From: CAKSKB01 sp034186235
GTDB lineage: Bacteria > Bacillota > Clostridia > HGM11514
Assembly (NCBI GenBank): GCA_034186235.1
Contig: JAXGBA010000011.1
Location: forward strand, 1-13,885
DNA: 13,885 nt
Reading direction: 5' to 3'
This document shows positions 7,726-13,878 of the stretch, piece after piece (position 1 is the stretch's first letter; each line of letters starts with the position of its first letter). The position numbers and the translations under genes were made by a program. A model generated the notes under the pieces. That model ran no database searches. It worked only from the letters and a program-made list of their open reading frames with translations, and was not told where the DNA came from.

Positions 7726-7984
7726 TTATTCGTGATATTTGTGATTGCTGCATCCGTGAACACCGCAGGAATGACCGTCGCCGTGTTCGTGATTGTGGTG
7801 GCTGCAATGAACATTCGGGTTATATCCGAGATTTCCGTCAAGGAGCGCCATGTCCGCTGCCGTTAGTGTCAACAACCTGTGTGTTTTCAATTTTCCCTTC
7901 ATTGATTTCATAAATCTTAAATTTTTCGGTATGCCCGAAATGCTGAAAAATCTGTCTGTCCTCATAAGTTACTGCAATTTTCAT
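7726..7984 (-). pseudogene. NifX/NifB-type iron-molybdenum cofactor-binding domain protein, internal deletion
   Basis: On the - strand AAAAGGAGATCATATC leads into ATG (7982-7984) and MKIAVTYEDRQIFQHFGHTE, the start of the dinitrogenase Fe-Mo cofactor domain (NifX/NafY-type fold). After VVDTNGSGHGA the frame breaks near 7837. In another frame the sequence resumes as LDGNLGYNPNVHC followed by a His/Cys-rich tail (SHHNHEHGDGHSCG), the usual C-terminus of this family, ending in TAA at 7726-7728. Roughly half of the domain is missing between the two parts. It probably formed a transcription unit with the crp-like gene downstream. Family members bind Fe-S or metal clusters; this copy is non-functional. 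Confidence 0.8.
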
Positions 7985-8000
7985 GATATGATCTCCTTTT

Positions 8001-8016
8001 TGTGCGATTTTGCACA
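8001..8016 (-). promoter_or_regulatory. CRP-like operator in front of the nifX-crp remnant
   Basis: The perfect palindrome TGTGC-N6-GCACA has the same half-site length and spacing as the classical CRP box TGTGA-N6-TCACA. It starts 16 bases upstream of the nifX-like ATG, next to the AGGAG site, so bound protein would block expression. It could be the autoregulatory site of the Crp-family protein once encoded downstream. A weak promoter may lie just upstream on the same strand (TTGCCG, 18 bases, TAAAAA). Confidence 0.5.
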
Positions 8017-8155
8017 CATTTTTACTTGTACCGAAACTTTGTCGGCAACAGCTGCCGCAGCTGATAGACATTACTAAAAAGTGGACAGTCAAGCGCAAAG
8101 ACTGGGGACAGATTCATTCTCAGCTTGAAATATTCTTTGCCGAAAGATTACCGCA

Positions 8156-8240
8156 ATAGCATAAAATAGCCGTCAAATCAAGGGGAAAATACACGCTCTC
8201 ATACGAGGGAGTCCTTGACATGCCGGCTATTTTATGCTAT
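8156..8240. repeat. Long imperfect hairpin with 17-bp perfect arms
   Basis: ATAGCATAAAATAGCCG (8156-8172) is the exact inverse of 8224-8240. A second paired block, TCAAGG (8178-8183) with CCTTGA (8213-8218), follows after a symmetric 5-base internal loop, giving a rod about 85 bases long. It begins at the stop codon of the transposase remnant, so it is probably the terminator or structural end of that element. Neither strand shows a strong T-run directly after it. Confidence 0.7.
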
Positions 8241-8251
8241 ATTATAACTAA

Positions 8252-8282
8252 GGGCTGAAAGCCGAAATTAGGCTCTCAGCCC
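8252..8282. repeat. Second hairpin of the IS remnant
   Basis: GGGCTGAAAGCC (8252-8263) pairs with GGCTCTCAGCCC (8271-8282) at 11 of 12 positions around a 7-base loop. It lies between the long hairpin and the probable right end of the IS256-like remnant. No T-run follows on either strand, so it is not a standard terminator. Confidence 0.55.
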
Positions 8283-8343
8283 ACAAAAACTAATTAGATT
8301 ATATCATCATTTTGGAGCTAAATTTGAGGTTTACACCAAATGA

Positions 8344-8517
8344 GGGACTGCCCCTATAACCGAAGCTATTGCATTGGAAGTAATCGATCCGCTTCTTGCA
8401 ATTCCTATGTTTATACTTGATTTTTTGTGCATACATCCGTTTAATGATGGAAACGGAAGAATGTCAAGACTTCTTACACTTTTATTACTTTGTCGCAGCG
8501 GGTATACAAACGGCTAA
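8344..8517 (+). pseudogene. Fic-domain protein fragment
   Basis: The open frame gives TEAIALEVIDPLLAIPMFIL and then the core Fic motif HPFNDGNGR (8434-8460), followed by MSRLLTLLLLCRSGY and a stop at 8515-8517. Fic enzymes transfer AMP or related groups onto target proteins, using the motif histidine. Here only about 55 residues remain. The 5' part ends at the IS256-like remnant, and the 3' part stops straight after the motif helix. There is no start codon or ribosome site, so it is dead even though the active-site motif is intact. Confidence 0.85.
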
Positions 8518-8544
8518 AATAATTTAATCAATAAGGAGAAAACG

Positions 8545-9348
8545 ATGGACTTATCAAAATTTACAGCAAATAAAGATGAAAAACCGCTTGATAAAATTGC
8601 GGTAAACGGAGGATTATGCAGCATTTTCAGAAAAATTGCCTGCATCGGTGACAGCCTTTCCTCAGGTGCATTTGAATCATTTGAGAACGGGAAACGAGAT
8701 TATCACGACTATTACGATTATTCATGGGGCCAGTTCCTTGCGCGAGATACAGGGAATGAGGTTATTAATCTTTCGCACGGCGGACTGCGTTCAAGCACAT
8801 TTTTTGATATGGCGCGCGAGCAGAGCTTTTTTGATGATAAATATAAATGCCGCGCGTACATAATTGCTCTTGGTGTAAATGATATTACTGGATTTATAAA
8901 CGGAGATTTTGAACTTGGCAGCACAGCTGATATTAATCTTTCGGATTATGCTAAAAATAAACCAACATTTGCAGGGTATTATGCTAAAATAATCGCAAAA
9001 TATCAAGAGATGCAACCGAAAGCAAAATTCTTTCTGATGACAATTCCGCGCCACACGAAGGATGCTATGCGAGAGAAATGGGGCGATAAGCATGCAAAGT
9101 TGATTTATGAGATTGCAGAAATGTTTGAAAACTGCTATGTTATTGATTTTCGCAAATATGCACCGGTTTATGATGAAGAATTTTGTCGCAATTTCTTTCT
9201 TGCCGGACATATGAATGCGGCAGGTTACCGATTGACAGCGCTTATGGTTGAATCGTACATAGATTATATAATAAGAAATAATCCTGAGGATTTCGCACAG
9301 ATAGGTTTTGTCGGAACGCCTTATCACAATTCTGAATTTAAGTGGTGA
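8545..9348 (+). CDS. SGNH/GDSL-family hydrolase (probable carbohydrate or lipid esterase)
   Basis: This 267-aa protein has no signal peptide. Block I is IACIGDSLSSG with nucleophile Ser37. Block II is LSHGG (Gly79/80), block III IALGVND with Asn112, and block V FFLAGHMNAAGY with His222. The Asp usually three residues before the catalytic His is replaced by Leu219, as I recall for some GHMN-type members of the family, so a Ser-His dyad is likely. It is probably a cytoplasmic esterase or deacylase; the substrate cannot be told. AAGGAG precedes the ATG closely and fixes the start. It stands 27 bases after the Fic fragment, and a second SGNH gene follows, so the two may be co-transcribed. Confidence 0.85.
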   Translation: MDLSKFTANKDEKPLDKIAVNGGLCSIFRKIACIGDSLSSGAFESFENGKRDYHDYYDYSWGQFLARDTGNEVINLSHGGLRSSTFFDMAREQSFFDDKYKCRAYIIALGVNDITGFINGDFELGSTADINLSDYAKNKPTFAGYYAKIIAKYQEMQPKAKFFLMTIPRHTKDAMREKWGDKHAKLIYEIAEMFENCYVIDFRKYAPVYDEEFCRNFFLAGHMNAAGYRLTALMVESYIDYIIRNNPEDFAQIGFVGTPYHNSEFKW

Positions 9349-9442
9349 TAAGAACAAAAGGTGTTATGGAAAAATGAAGTTTTTCAATGCTTATATACAT
9401 ATGGTTGACAAAACAGTTAATTCAACAATGGAGGGCTTTGTA

Positions 9443-10099
9443 ATGAATAATTTTCAAAAAAATATTGTGCCGTCAAAAAATCAAAATGAAAAATGTATGT
9501 TTTGGGATTTATCAAAAAAACCAAAAATATTGTTTGTGGGAAATTCTATAACTAAGCATGCGCCGAAACCTAGTATTGGATGGATAAACGATTGTGGCAT
9601 GGCGGCGTCGGAGATTGATAAGGATTATGTTAATATTATAAAGCGTAAAATACGAAAGAAATATCCTTATGCATCGTTCGGAATTTTGCAGGTAGCTGAT
9701 TTTGAACGGGAGTTTGATACATTTGATATTGAAAAAGAGTATTCAGAGGCAAAAGAATTTTCGGCGGATTTAATTATAATGTTTTTTGGAGCAAATGTTC
9801 CAAAAATGTATGATACATTGATTTCCCCGACTGTAACATTCGGAACACGTTATGAGAAACTTCGAAATTTTCTTGATAATGGTACAGACACGAAATTCAT
9901 TCATTCACAAGGCTTCTACATAAGACCAAAGCTTGATGAAGAAAAGGAGATTGTTGCAAAAAAGTACGGAGATATATTTGTAAATATTGAGGATATCCGT
10001 ATGCTTGATGAGTCACATGGCAGATTTAATCATCCCGGTGACTACGGTATGCAACTCATAGCCGAGCGCTTTCTCAAATATATAGACAAATGCTTGTAG
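9443..10099 (+). CDS. SGNH/GDSL-type hydrolase, second subfamily
   Basis: This is a 218-aa protein without a signal peptide. Block I is ILFVGNSITKH with Ser35. GWINDCGMAASEIDKDYVN (46-64) is conserved in this subgroup. Block III is IIMFFGANV with Asn118, and block V is RFNHPGDYGM with His197. It is only distantly related to the SGNH gene upstream, so this is not a simple duplication. The frame is open back to 9308, but GGAGGG at 9430-9435 with 7-base spacing supports the ATG at 9443; 9374 is an alternative. Likely a cytoplasmic esterase of unknown substrate, with a glycan O-acyl group being plausible given the beta-helix gene downstream. Confidence 0.85.
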   Translation: MNNFQKNIVPSKNQNEKCMFWDLSKKPKILFVGNSITKHAPKPSIGWINDCGMAASEIDKDYVNIIKRKIRKKYPYASFGILQVADFEREFDTFDIEKEYSEAKEFSADLIIMFFGANVPKMYDTLISPTVTFGTRYEKLRNFLDNGTDTKFIHSQGFYIRPKLDEEKEIVAKKYGDIFVNIEDIRMLDESHGRFNHPGDYGMQLIAERFLKYIDKCL

Positions 10100-10171
10100 C
10101 AGCAAAAAATGTACGGCTTGTAACTGTTGTATCAAATACATATGCGAGATAATTGTATGTATAAAATAAGT

Positions 10172-10200
10172 TTGTTTTGTTGATAATTTTGATTTAGAAT
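10172..10200 (+). promoter_or_regulatory. Possible promoter of the beta-helix gene
   Basis: TTGTTT (10172-10177), a 17-base spacer and TAGAAT (10195-10200, 5/6) lie 28 bases before the ATG. The region is AT-rich, so chance matches are likely. The 129-base gap between the SGNH gene and this gene otherwise shows only a weak ATACATA/TATGTAT hairpin. Confidence 0.35.
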
Positions 10201-10228
10201 AATAAAATTACACAAAAGGAGTACCAAA

Positions 10229-12253
10229 ATGATTTACCCCGAAAATTGTGATGTAATACTTGATGTCACAAAAGCACCATATTATTGTGACAATACCGGA
10301 AAAGAGGATTGCACGAAAAAACTTATACAGGTTATGAACGATATTTTAAGTCCGAATATCAAGGGGATTTCCGATGCACGCGAGGAACTTGAGTCATCTG
10401 ATGATCCGAACTATCGTATAAGCTTTGAGATTTGCAAGAAAAATGGACTAATAAATGTAATATTTCCGGAGGATTTGCAGCCATCACATATAGTATATTT
10501 TCCGAAGGGTACATATCTTATTAGTGATACAATAGGTCATACCCTTCCTAATCTCAAAAATATATTAAACGATGTTTATACGATGGAAATAAACAGACAA
10601 ATATATATAAAGGGTGAGGACAGAGAGAGTACAATTATAAAGCTTGCTGATAATTGCCCCGGATTTGGATTTGGAAATCAAAAGCCAATGATTACATATA
10701 TAAGAACAGAACAGTCAAATATAGCCATGACAAATTCGCTTAGCGATATAACTATAGATTGCGGCAGTGGCAATGAGGGAGCTGTTGGAGTAAACTTCTA
10801 TTCAACTAACAGCGGTTCAATAAGAAATGTTACATTCAAAAGCAGCGATGATGAAAAAAGAGGCTATTGCGGACTTGTCGCTGATGGTGCTATGCACGCA
10901 TATATTGGTAATGTTTTGGTTGACGGATTTGATTATGCCGTAAGGGTTAAAAACAGTTTGGCACCCTCAGTGTTTGAAAATGTTGAGATAAAGAATCAAA
11001 GAATTAATGGATTTGTTGCAGCCAATGCAAATGTTTCTCTGCGTCATTTTAAGAGTATTAATAAAGATTGCCCATTTTATATTAGCGGTTATAATTCACA
11101 ATCGGCAATTCTTGACTCTGAATTCATCGGAGCTGGCGATAAGGAAAATGCAGGGTGTATCAGATTCGGAGATGGTATTGCGTATGCAAGAAATATAAAT
11201 ACTACAAACTATAAATATCCGATTTTATTTGGTGGTCATTGTCATGATTATGAGCCATATATTAAGGAAAAATCGACTGCGGACGGAAGCTGTAAACTAT
11301 TTGATAATGATAAAATAACTCTTGGCTTGCCAATTGAAGATGCACCGGAAGTATTTAAGGTTACCGATGAAAATGATATAGCATATGTAAATGATTTTGG
11401 AGCGGTGGCAGACGGAAAAACAGATTGTACCGAGGCAATACAAAAAGCTTTTAATTCTGGTAAACCGGCGGTATATTTCGGTAGCGGTCATTATCTTGTA
11501 AGTGACTCTGTCAGCGTTCCTGCAACGGTAGAACTTATTGACTTTATGTACTGCGATTTTTACGCTGATGAAAAGTTAAGAAAAATGAAAAATTGCGGAT
11601 TTTTGATAGTTGAAGAGGAAAGTGTTAATCCGCTTTGTCTGCAAAATGTTTTTGCATGGGAAAAATTTTACGGTTATTTCAGATTTGTAAAACATGCTTC
11701 GCATCGTACTCTGGTTATGCGTGATTTGCAAACTCAATGTGCCGGTATGTACTTTAACACTGTAGAAGGCGGCAAAGTATTTATAGAGAATGTTGCGTGT
11801 ACCATGGGAGGAAATGAGTTTGGAGAGGATTATTGTACGGTTTCTCCATTTGAGTTTGTGGGTCAAAAAGTGTGGTGTAGGCAAATAAATCCTGAGCGGG
11901 GAGATATTCAGATATTAAATGACCATTCGGATTTGTGGATATTGGGAATGAAAACAGAAACACATGTCGGAAGATTCGGGTCTATAGCCGTTAAGACTGT
12001 AAATGGCGGAAGAACAGAGTGCTTTGGCGCACGCTCCGGAATAGGTAGCTCCGGAATACCGCTTTACATAAATGAAAACTCATCTGTTTCGGGATTTTTT
12101 GAAGCGGGTGGATTTAGCAAGTCAACCTGTTGGGATATTTTCGTAAGAGAAACACAAGGGTGTGAAACAAGAGAATTGAGACAGGAAGATGCAATAAAAG
12201 TGGGTAGAACAAACTGGTCCGTAAATGGTTATATCGGCATAAAGAAAGACTAA
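10229..12253 (+). CDS. Right-handed beta-helix protein with two pectate-lyase-superfamily (GH28-like) segments
   Basis: This 674-aa protein has no signal peptide or membrane segment, so it is probably cytoplasmic. The family start motif (a D.G..DDT...Q-type N-cap followed by a VYFPKGTY strand) occurs twice. The first is degenerate: DNTGKEDCTKKLIQVM near 21-36 and IVYFPKGTYLISDTI at 88-102. The second is clear: VNDFGAVADGKTDCTEAIQK (387-406) and AVYFGSGHYLVSDSV. Between and after these are many short Asn/Gly-rich beta-strand repeats typical of a parallel beta-helix. Pectate-lyase-superfamily proteins bind or cleave acidic or galactose-containing polysaccharides; catalytic residues cannot be assigned by eye. 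AAAGGAG precedes the ATG. With two SGNH hydrolases upstream and GH110-like and GH4 remnants downstream, a role in intracellular glycan breakdown is likely. Confidence 0.8.
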   Translation: MIYPENCDVILDVTKAPYYCDNTGKEDCTKKLIQVMNDILSPNIKGISDAREELESSDDPNYRISFEICKKNGLINVIFPEDLQPSHIVYFPKGTYLISDTIGHTLPNLKNILNDVYTMEINRQIYIKGEDRESTIIKLADNCPGFGFGNQKPMITYIRTEQSNIAMTNSLSDITIDCGSGNEGAVGVNFYSTNSGSIRNVTFKSSDDEKRGYCGLVADGAMHAYIGNVLVDGFDYAVRVKNSLAPSVFENVEIKNQRINGFVAANANVSLRHFKSINKDCPFYISGYNSQSAILDSEFIGAGDKENAGCIRFGDGIAYARNINTTNYKYPILFGGHCHDYEPYIKEKSTADGSCKLFDNDKITLGLPIEDAPEVFKVTDENDIAYVNDFGAVADGKTDCTEAIQKAFNSGKPAVYFGSGHYLVSDSVSVPATVELIDFMYCDFYADEKLRKMKNCGFLIVEEESVNPLCLQNVFAWEKFYGYFRFVKHASHRTLVMRDLQTQCAGMYFNTVEGGKVFIENVACTMGGNEFGEDYCTVSPFEFVGQKVWCRQINPERGDIQILNDHSDLWILGMKTETHVGRFGSIAVKTVNGGRTECFGARSGIGSSGIPLYINENSSVSGFFEAGGFSKSTCWDIFVRETQGCETRELRQEDAIKVGRTNWSVNGYIGIKKD

Positions 12254-12275
12254 GCTGAGGATATTGAAGGAAAAA

Positions 12276-12912
12276 ATGGATATATATTGATACATACAAA
12301 AAATTATGCACTGAAAATGATGCTACAATTGCGGTATTTGAGGCACTTTGTTCCTGTGAGGATGGCGATACACTGCACCTTGGCGGCGGTGAACTCCACT
12401 TTCGTCCCGACATGGCGTTCACATGGGCGTCATCTGCCAGCTGAGCGAAAATATAACTCTCACGGATGTGACAGCCGTGCCGTCCGAGGGCAGAACTCTG
12501 TCTGTGGACGCGGACGCAACTCATTTTGTCAATTGCAGCGGCACAATCCACATGAAAGACTACCGTTTCGAGAGTATGATGGACGATGCTTGCAGCATTC
12601 ACGGCATATATATGCCCGTTGTCAAAAAGCTATCCTGCACCCGTGTTCTGCTCCGTTTCGGTCATTTTCAGCAGTATGGAGTGAATATTTTCAGAAGGGG
12701 CGATAAGATAAGATTTGGTAGAGGACAACACCTTTCGCATGCATGAAAAGCGTTTAATCACACTTAGCGAGTGTGACGGCATCGTGATAAAAAACAATGT
12801 TTTTGTGCATGATGAGTCTTTGCCGGCTCATCCGGAGAATGAACCAACTGAGAGCGAAATATTTCAAAACTGTGACAATGTTAATTTTGAACCGGTAAAA
12901 GAGAAAAAATAA
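12276..12912 (+). pseudogene. GH110-like beta-helix glycosidase (alpha-1,3-galactosidase type), multiply broken
   Basis: AAGGA precedes the ATG at 12276, but the frame ends after four codons. One frame later the true N-terminus reads YIDTYKKLCTENDATIAVFE then GDTLHLGGGELHFRPD. At about 12415 a large piece is missing. The text resumes in another frame as MGVICQLSENITLTDV, DATHFVNCSGTIHM, MDDACSIHGIYM and HFQQYGVNIFRRGDKI, a block pattern I associate with GH110 and related beta-helix galactosidases. A second junction near 12705-12715 shifts frame again to VEDNTFRMHEKRLITLSECD and the end at 12912. GC is higher than in the intact beta-helix gene upstream. The fold is fairly sure; the GH110 assignment is moderate. 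This copy is certainly inactive. Confidence 0.7.
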
Positions 12913-12983
12913 TTATGTCTGCCAAAGAAGAGTTTAATGCCGACAAAACATCAGAATAAATTTTATGTCTGAAATTCAATATT

Positions 12984-13025
12984 AAATAAACGATCGAGTT
13001 TTCTAACCCCGGTCGTTTATTTTTT
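12984..13025. terminator. Bidirectional terminator hairpin
   Basis: AAATAAACGATCG (12984-12996) pairs with CGGTCGTTTATTT (13010-13022) with one G-U pair and a 13-base loop. TTTTTT (13020-13025) closes the + side, and on the - strand TTTATTT follows the stem. It separates the broken beta-helix glycosidase from the GH4 fragment, whose stop codon lies inside the stem. Confidence 0.75.
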
Positions 13026-13196
13026 GGCATCTTTGATTTTGTTGCCGATTGTTTCGTTTGCCCTTGTGGCGTCAAAATCAATATCGTAGAGCGCAACCTC
13101 TCCGCAGATGTCCTCCGCCAGCGAAAGATTTGCCATAAATCCCCATGCCCAGCCTCTCGAGCCGCCTATGTATGCGATTTTAATGTCTTTTATCAT
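13017..13196 (-). pseudogene. N-terminal fragment of a GH4-family glycosidase
   Basis: This is a 59-aa frame on the - strand. AGGAGGATAAAAC precedes the ATG, a near-ideal ribosome site. The protein reads MIKDIKIAYIGGSRGWAWGF, then AEDICGEVALYDIDFDATRA and NETIGNK. This is the N-terminal NAD-binding strand-loop-helix and the acidic second strand of GH4 (NAD- and metal-dependent alpha-glucosidase/alpha-galactosidase type) enzymes. Full enzymes exceed 400 residues, so nearly all the catalytic part is gone and the frame ends in a terminator stem. The nucleotide-binding loop reads IGGSRGW, where family members I recall have one more Gly. It may still be transcribed and translated, but without glycosidase activity. 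Confidence 0.8.
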
Positions 13197-13230
13197 GTTT
13201 TATCCTCCTAAAATTAATATTACTGCGACC

Positions 13231-13236
13231 ATTATA
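13231..13236 (-). promoter_or_regulatory. -10 element of a promoter for the GH4 fragment
   Basis: On the - strand a perfect TATAAT lies about 35 bases before the ATG of the GH4 fragment. The -35 region 17 bases further up (TTAAAA) is poor. The site sits between the GH4 fragment and the divergent AraC remnant, where an AraC-type protein would be expected to act. Confidence 0.45.
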
Positions 13237-13251
13237 CAACATATTTCTTAT

Positions 13252-13482
13252 GATTTTAATAAATATTATGCTTACGAATGTATAAACGGATATGATATAA
13301 GGCGGGAACTTCGTAAAAATCCGATATCTATGGCGAACCGCCATTATCACGAGCATTAGCCATATGTCACGGCAGTTCAAAGCGCAACGGGATTTAACAT
13401 CAGCGAATATATTTCCGTAGTCAGGATTAAAAACGCACAGCGGCTGCTGCTGACCATAAATTATCATATAACCCAAATCGCC
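13252..13482 (+). pseudogene. AraC-family regulator remnant with internal deletion
   Basis: The frame reads KYYAYECINGYDIRRELRKN then PISMANRHYHEH, the start of an AraC-type cupin sensor domain, and hits TAG at 13357-13359. Directly after it comes the C-terminal HTH: MSRQFK in one frame (from 13364), then after a 1-base slip ATGFNISEYISVVRIKNAQ and RLLLTINYHITQIA. The bulk of the sensor domain and the first HTH are missing. No in-frame start codon or ribosome site is visible. Divergent orientation to the GH4 fragment suggests it once controlled that glycosidase gene. Confidence 0.8.
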
Positions 13483-13821
13483 ACGTATAAGCCCGCAGAC
13501 CCGCACAAAATTAAGATTATTGACAAAAATCCGAGCGGCACCGGGGCACTTGAGCGCACCGGAAGCTTTGATTTCGCCGATATGCATTTTTATGAAAATC
13601 ATGTGGTTTTTAGCGGCGATGTTTTTGTTAATCTCAAGGACATAACCTCCCGCCAGGCACTTTATAACCGCTATGCGCCGATACTGATGACCTCGGTTGA
13701 CACCGACCCAAAGCTTTGCGGCGATGAAAGGTGTTCGCTTTTTGCGCGACTCGGCACGGGCGCATGGCAGATATTCGGCGGCCACGGCGGCAAAAAACTA
13801 TATACAATAGGCGAAAAATAA
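13483..13821 (+). pseudogene. Unrecognised C-terminal protein fragment fused to the AraC remnant
   Basis: The frame continues from the AraC HTH without a stop for 112 residues, ending at TAA 13819-13821. It starts YKPADPHKIKIIDKNPSGTG, passes through FDFADMHFYENHVVFSGDVF and ends AWQIFGGHGGKKLYTIGEK. It has no start signal and is more GC-rich than the intact genes. Alternating hydrophobic and polar strands suggest an all-beta fold. I do not recognise the family. It is most likely the 3' end of another gene joined to the AraC remnant by deletion. Confidence 0.55.
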
Positions 13822-13849
13822 ACGGTAGGGCAAAATATTTTTAAAAATA

Positions 13850-13878
13850 TTGACATTTGCCGAAAAATTTGGTAAAAT
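13850..13878 (+). promoter_or_regulatory. Near-consensus sigma-A promoter leading out of the window
   Basis: TTGACA (13850-13855), a 17-base spacer and TAAAAT (13873-13878, 5/6) form a strong promoter directed rightward. Whatever it drives starts beyond 13885. It marks the end of the decayed region. Confidence 0.7.

Larger units (their letters stand above)
7058..7753 (-). pseudogene. Crp/Fnr-family transcription regulator, broken
   Basis: Reading the - strand, DLTEKLPFWDKLSKEERE starts a cyclic-nucleotide-binding-like effector domain. Further on come LGMFLVISGEIRTYLLSEEG and LFRLYPNDICVLSASC, typical of Clostridia Crp/Fnr regulators. After AVKRFSDVM there is an in-frame TAG (7316-7318) where relatives as I recall them have Trp (TGG to TAG). 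The frame then continues as HMQQIMFKSLDKRLAEFL and the HTH start ITHEQIAQNISSARE. Similarity ends at about 7178 inside the recognition helix, where a GC-rich element supplies an unrelated tail to the stop at 7058-7060. No good start codon precedes the effector domain: the codon before TDLTEK is ATA, and the ATG at 7753 lies inside the upstream nifX-like remnant. There are therefore two or three lesions and the protein should not bind DNA. Confidence 0.85.
8064..8354 (+). mobile_element. 3' remnant of an IS256-family-like insertion sequence
   Basis: The + frame reads DITKKWTVKRKDWGQIHSQL then EIFFAERLPQ and stops at TAG 8157-8159. This resembles the C-terminal KKW...W...Q..I.F..RL pattern of IS256-family (Mutator-type) transposases. 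After the stop come two hairpins and an end-like segment (8317-8354) containing GGTTTACACC and finishing GGGACTGCCCC. Fic-domain similarity begins immediately after. The 5' part of the transposase and the left end are missing. The assignment rests on a roughly 30-residue match and is moderately sure. Confidence 0.55.

Noticed and set aside
7985..8098. Upstream in-frame extension of the nifX-like gene (MSISCGSCCRQ...)
   Set aside because: The AGGAG site and family start support the ATG at 7982-7984. The extension crosses the operator-like palindrome and runs into the IS remnant.
8417..8446. TTGATT-N17-TTTAAT inside the Fic fragment as promoter for the first SGNH gene
   Set aside because: Both boxes match poorly and lie in conserved Fic coding sequence. 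No firm promoter for that gene was found.
10136..10162. ATACATA/TATGTAT inverted repeat after the second SGNH gene, considered as a terminator or operator
   Set aside because: A 7-bp AT-only stem with a 13-base loop and no T-run is expected by chance in such AT-rich DNA.
7826..12418. Shared GACATGGCG at the nifX-like (- strand) and GH110-like (+ strand) deletion junctions, considered as a recombination site
   Set aside because: Only 9 bases are shared, and in both cases the bases also fit normal coding sequence. Chance is the simpler explanation without more examples.
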